DNA from: Acidobacteriota bacterium
Lineage (GTDB): Bacteria; Acidobacteriota; UBA4820; DSQY01
NCBI GenBank assembly: GCA_022759065.1
Contig: JAEMPZ010000273.1
Location: 1-8,933, forward strand
DNA length: 8,933 bases
Reading direction: 5' to 3'
Part shown: in pieces, positions 5,836-8,933 of the stretch
How the letters are laid out: every line of letters starts with the position of its first letter
Numbering within the stretch: the stretch's first letter is position 1
Made by a program: the position numbers and the translations under genes
The notes under the pieces: generated by a model
What the model saw: only the letters and a program-made list of their open reading frames with translations
What the model was told of the DNA's origin: nothing
Databases searched by the model: none

Positions 5836-7788
5836 GTGGACCTCGCAAAATACATTGACCTGTATTTGAACGATGGGCGCGAGCACGTCGGGGCTTTGCG
5901 CGCGGGGTTGTCCGCTAAACATCTCACCGAAGACACGGTTAACGAGCTTTTTCGCCATGCCCACTCCATTAAAGGAATGGCTGCTTCCATGGGGTTCGAA
6001 CGCACCGCCGCGCTTGCTCACGCAATGGAAGACCTCTTCTCGCTCTGGCGCCAGGGCGCAAAAGCCGCGGAGCCGGCCATAGCGGCATGCTCAAGGGCTC
6101 TGGACCTGATGGATGCACATATGGACGCGGTCGCGGCCACCGGCTCGGAGGCGGCCGAGGATCAGGTTGCAAGAGATTGCGCCGCGGCGCTCAAGAGAGA
6201 GGCCGGGGCATCCGCCCAAGGGCAACCCGGAGGAAGGACCGCATCCGCGCCATCCCCGGCACCGTCATCCGGGCGCGAAACTGGAGGGCGCGGCGCCGGA
6301 GAGGGGGCGCCATCCCCGCCGTCAACCCCTCTGGCAACTATTTACGTTTCGATTGACCCCACTTCGGCTTTGCCAGCGGCCCGCCTTCTCATCGTCTCCC
6401 AGTTTCTGGAGAAAGCGTTCGGGGCTTGCGCCATGGAACCACCGCTTCGGGACATCCAGTCGCGCAACTTGAAACGGGCCAAGTTTCTTGTTCCGTGGCG
6501 CGATGGCGCCAAGGGGAAGGTCAGGCTTTTGCGGGACCTTCCCGAAGTTCGCGAAGTGGTGCTGGAAACCAAGCCGGCCGGGGCTTCCGCGTCCGCCTCG
6601 GACAACCTGGCGGCGCACGTTCGAATCACCGCCAAGGAGCTTGACGCGTTTTTATCCAACGCCGCCGGCCTTCTTCACCACCTCAACTTTCTGGAGGCCG
6701 GCCTTTCGCGCGAGGAGAGGCGGCGCCACCGTTTCTGGCTCGAGCGCCACCGCGCGATGCTCGGCCAGCTCTTTGGCCAAGTGCTCACTGCCAGGCTCGT
6801 GCCCTTCTCCCTGGTGACGGAAAGGCTCGCGCGCCTGGTCAGGGACTTGAGCGAAAGGACGGGCAAGGTTCTTAGGTTCGACGTGATTGGCGCGGATGAA
6901 GAGGTTGACAGGGCGCTCCTGGAAAGGCTGGCCGACCCTCTTTCCCATCTTTTGCGCAACGCGGCCGATCACGGCATTGAAAGCGCTTCAGAGCGCGTCG
7001 CGGCCGGCAAGCCTGAAGAAGGCCTCCTCTCCCTCGAAATCAGGCGGGACGGCGAGGCGTTGCTCATAAGCGTCAGCGACGACGGGCGCGGGCTTGACGC
7101 TGAGGCCATAGGGAAGGCGGCCGTGGAACGCGGCCTAATCTCCGCCGCCGAAGCGGCGCGGCTTCCGCGAGAACGAATGCTCGAGCTGATAACCCTTCCA
7201 GCCTTCTCCACTAGAAACAGCGTTTCCGAAATAAGCGGCCGCGGCGTAGGAATGGACGTCGTGCGCAGCGCGGCGGAGGCCTTGGGCGGCGGCCTTGAGA
7301 TGGACTCCTCCCAGGGAAAAGGCACGCGCTTCACCCTCGTCATCCCCAGCGCGGCGACGCTGACTCAAGTCCTGGTTTTTGGATGGGAAGGCTTGCCGCG
7401 CTTCGGGATACCAACGTCTCAAGTGCGCCATATATATCCGCTTTCCGCCTACCCGCTGGTATGGGCCGGCGCCAGGCGCTGCTTGCAGGACGGTGAAACG
7501 CTCATACCAGTGCTTGGGTGGCGGCTTGGGCCGGTTGGAAAAGAGGGGTGCGGGCTTGCCGTGGCCGGGCCTTCCGGGGAAAGAGTTATTTTGGCCTCGG
7601 AAGTGTTCGAGAGCGAAAGGGTCGTGATCCACCCATGGGGTTCTCCGCTGGGCCAGATCAGGCATTGGGTCGGCGGAGCGCTGCTTTCCAATGGCGAAAT
7701 CGCATACGTGGTAGATGGGCGCGCGCTTTGCCGTGACGAAGAGCAGCACGGCGGACAGGAGGCCGGGAATGTTCCCGATGCTGGGTGA
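5836..7788 (+). CDS. cheA: CheA chemotaxis histidine kinase
   Basis: A 650-residue kinase that autophosphorylates in receptor arrays and passes phosphate to CheY. P1 (about 1-120) carries the phospho-histidine H43 in HAHSIKG, with E65 of the HxxE motif nearby. A low-complexity Gly/Ala/Pro/Ser linker (about 122-166) leads to a CheY-binding P2-like domain (about 168-246, with SALPAARLL and PPLRDI). P3 dimerisation helices run about 257-335. The P4 ATPase domain (about 336-505) shows the N box HLLRNAADHGIE (N375), the G1 box DDGRGLD (D415 onward), the F box LPAFSTR (F457), the G2 box GRGVGMDVV (468-476) and GKGT (494-497). P5, CheW-like, is about 507-632. The P1-P5 layout is complete and no key residue is missing. 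The GTG start at 5836 has no clear Shine-Dalgarno sequence and sits 1 nt after the cheY stop, suggesting coupled translation. The last 20 nt overlap cheC. Confidence 0.96.
   Translation: MDLAKYIDLYLNDGREHVGALRAGLSAKHLTEDTVNELFRHAHSIKGMAASMGFERTAALAHAMEDLFSLWRQGAKAAEPAIAACSRALDLMDAHMDAVAATGSEAAEDQVARDCAAALKREAGASAQGQPGGRTASAPSPAPSSGRETGGRGAGEGAPSPPSTPLATIYVSIDPTSALPAARLLIVSQFLEKAFGACAMEPPLRDIQSRNLKRAKFLVPWRDGAKGKVRLLRDLPEVREVVLETKPAGASASASDNLAAHVRITAKELDAFLSNAAGLLHHLNFLEAGLSREERRRHRFWLERHRAMLGQLFGQVLTARLVPFSLVTERLARLVRDLSERTGKVLRFDVIGADEEVDRALLERLADPLSHLLRNAADHGIESASERVAAGKPEEGLLSLEIRRDGEALLISVSDDGRGLDAEAIGKAAVERGLISAAEAARLPRERMLELITLPAFSTRNSVSEISGRGVGMDVVRSAAEALGGGLEMDSSQGKGTRFTLVIPSAATLTQVLVFGWEGLPRFGIPTSQVRHIYPLSAYPLVWAGARRCLQDGETLIPVLGWRLGPVGKEGCGLAVAGPSGERVILASEVFESERVVIHPWGSPLGQIRHWVGGALLSNGEIAYVVDGRALCRDEEQHGGQEAGNVPDAG
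7757..7762 (+). promoter_or_regulatory. Ribosome binding site for cheC
   Basis: A consensus AGGAGG lies inside the 3' end of cheA, 6 nt before ATG 7769. It sets the cheC start there rather than at the in-frame ATG 7715, which would add 18 unrelated residues. Confidence 0.7.
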
Positions 7789-8374
7789 AAAGGAACTGGA
7801 CGCCCTTAGGGAAATCAGCAATATAGGGGCGGGCAACGCCGTGACCGCGCTCCACCAGATGACGCAGCGCGTGATTCTTCTGGAAGTCCCGGAAGTGAAG
7901 CTCGTGCCATTTTCGAGAGTCGTCGAATCGCTTGGCGGCCCCGAAGAAGAAGTCGTCGGGCTATTCTTTCGCGTCTTTGGCGGATCGCGCGGCAATATGC
8001 TCGTCGTCATGCCTCGCGCATCGGCCGAGCAACTCCTCAGGATGCTCTTCAACGGCCACGGTCCAAAGAAACCGCTGGGCGAGATGGAGATCAGCGCGTT
8101 GAAAGAGGTGGCCAACATCCTCACGTCGTCGTACCTTGGCGCCGTCGGGACCATCCTGAAGATGCCGCTCATACCATCCATCCCGGCCTTTTCGATGGAC
8201 ATGGCCCAAGCGGTCGTGGACCTGCTGCTCATCGAGCTTTGCGAGGTAACTCATGAGGCATTGGTGATTCAAACGGACTTCAACAGCAGGGACGGCTCCT
8301 TCAGGGGACACTTCTTTCTTCTCCCGGACCCCGCCCACATCGGCACGATCATCAAGGCGATTCAGGCGATGTAA
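7769..8374 (+). CDS. cheC: CheC CheY-phosphate phosphatase
   Basis: A 201-residue protein of the CheC/CheX/FliY family, which removes phosphate from CheY-P to terminate or reset signalling. The family motif D/S-x3-E-x2-N-x22-P occurs twice and is intact both times. The first copy is D11, E15, N18, P41 (DALREISNIGAGNA) and the second is S109, E113, N116, P139 (SALKEVANILTSSY). Both pseudo-symmetric active sites therefore look functional, as in Thermotoga CheC. There is no FliN/SpoA domain, so it is not FliY, and the length suits stand-alone CheC. The start at ATG 7769 is chosen from the AGGAGG at 7757; it overlaps cheA by 20 nt. The stop overlaps the next start (TAATG). CheC often partners CheD, which is not in this window. 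Confidence 0.95.
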   Translation: MFPMLGEKELDALREISNIGAGNAVTALHQMTQRVILLEVPEVKLVPFSRVVESLGGPEEEVVGLFFRVFGGSRGNMLVVMPRASAEQLLRMLFNGHGPKKPLGEMEISALKEVANILTSSYLGAVGTILKMPLIPSIPAFSMDMAQAVVDLLLIELCEVTHEALVIQTDFNSRDGSFRGHFFLLPDPAHIGTIIKAIQAM

Positions 8375-8784
8375 TGAAAGCGTACGACCACCTTATTTAC
8401 GCGGGGGCAATCGCCGGCTTCGCCGTTGCGGCCGCGGTGGCTTTTATGCTCCATCCCGACCCGTCAGGCTTGGGAACGCACACCCAACTGCATTTGCCCC
8501 CATGCGGTCTGTGGGAAACATTCCACAAGCCTTGCCCTTCATGCGGAATGACGACTTCCTGGGCGCTTCTGATGCACGCGAGGCCGCTTCAGGCGCTGCG
8601 CGCGCAGCCGGCGGGCGTCGCCGTCTTTCTGGCGGCGTTCGGATGGTGGCTCTATCTTCCAATAGCGTGGAGAAATGGCCGCCCCTTTGAACACATCTTT
8701 GAGATGAAAGCGACGCTTTACACGGCATTATTTCTGATCGTCACCATACTGGGCGTCTGGGCCTGGCGCTTGGCCACCGTCTGA
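8374..8784 (+). CDS. DUF2752 family small membrane protein
   Basis: A 136-residue integral membrane protein of unknown function. Hydrophobic segments at about residues 7-25, 79-98 and 113-131 give three predicted membrane helices. Between the first two lies the DUF2752 hallmark: PCGLWETF, then CPSCGMTTSWALL (C54, C57), with C44 a third cysteine, then a short helix rich in Ala and Leu. The paired cysteines could bind a metal or be redox active, but no activity is established for the family. The ATG at 8374 shares one base with the cheC stop (TAATG), with only a weak AGG at 8364-8366, so translation probably depends on cheC. This coupling suggests co-expression with the chemotaxis genes. I would not give it a chemotaxis role from position alone. 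Confidence 0.85.
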   Translation: MKAYDHLIYAGAIAGFAVAAAVAFMLHPDPSGLGTHTQLHLPPCGLWETFHKPCPSCGMTTSWALLMHARPLQALRAQPAGVAVFLAAFGWWLYLPIAWRNGRPFEHIFEMKATLYTALFLIVTILGVWAWRLATV

Positions 8785-8933
8785 GCCGCGCCGCGGTTTC
8801 TTGTACGCTTGTTAATTTCATCGGCTCCTCGCTCGCCGGCGTGGGAGAGCGATGGCAGCTTCAGCTCTAAGGTCGTGATTATTGTCAGACTTCTCATCTG
8901 GCCAAATGGCTGCCTCGGAATGGCTGAAAGTCG
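8785..8933. other. 3' non-coding stretch with no supported feature
   Basis: These 149 nt follow the last gene. I find no convincing gene, tRNA or intrinsic terminator. TCGCTC (8829-8834) can pair with GAGCGA (8847-8852) across a 12-nt loop, but there is no T-run after it. AATGGCTG occurs twice, at 8905-8912 and 8919-8926, which is too little to interpret. Confidence 0.5.

Noticed and set aside
7135..8232. Minus-strand open frame of 365 codons antisense to cheA and cheC
   Set aside because: It crosses two well-identified genes and shows no domain, so it is a shadow frame.
8829..8852. Possible terminator hairpin after the last gene
   Set aside because: Only a 6-bp stem with a 12-nt loop and no T-run follows.
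8852..8878. Mini-ORF of 8 codons with a GGGAGAG-like ribosome site
   Set aside because: Too short and no context supports expression.
8718..8897. Minus-strand open frame of 59 codons running from the 3' region into the DUF2752 gene
   Set aside because: No recognisable homology and no clear ribosome site, and its end is antisense to a well-supported gene. The composition looks like a chance frame in GC-rich DNA.

Overview
This is a GC-rich, gene-dense bacterial window. Nine genes lie on the + strand from about 174 to 8784 with no large gap, so it reads as one operon. Most junctions overlap by 1 to 20 nt or are separated by 1 to 10 nt; the longest gap is 48 nt, before cheY. Start codons are mixed (ATG, GTG, TTG). 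I see no RNA gene, insertion sequence, CRISPR array or phage gene.

Layout. (a) 1-173: a non-coding leader holding a perfect 10-bp inverted repeat and a competing third arm. (b) 174-2907: two metabolic genes. The first is a PLP enzyme with the residue signature of methionine gamma-lyase. The second is a YtcJ-like metal-dependent amidohydrolase with trimmed ends. (c) 2904-8374: a compact chemotaxis module in the order cheR, receptor (MCP), cheW, cheY, cheA, cheC. (d) 8374-8784: a small DUF2752 membrane protein whose start codon overlaps the cheC stop. (e) 8785-8933: 149 nt with no supported feature.

How the genes work together. The MCP, CheW-like adaptor and CheA would form the receptor-kinase array. 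CheA would phosphorylate CheY. CheC, with both phosphatase motifs intact, would dephosphorylate CheY-P. CheR would methylate the receptor. CheB and CheD are not in the window. The receptor has two membrane helices joined by only about 14 residues and so lacks a conventional extracytoplasmic sensor domain. The CheW protein and parts of CheR are divergent. Two metabolic genes upstream and a DUF2752 protein downstream, all tightly coupled to the module, are the unusual part of the locus.

Organism. The CheY resembles the short Thermotoga-type single-domain CheY, and CheC is present as in Thermotogae, Firmicutes, Synergistetes and some deep-branching or uncultured phyla. High GC plus a methionine lyase would suit an amino-acid-fermenting group such as Synergistetes. 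That is only a guess; I cannot assign a phylum from this sequence alone.
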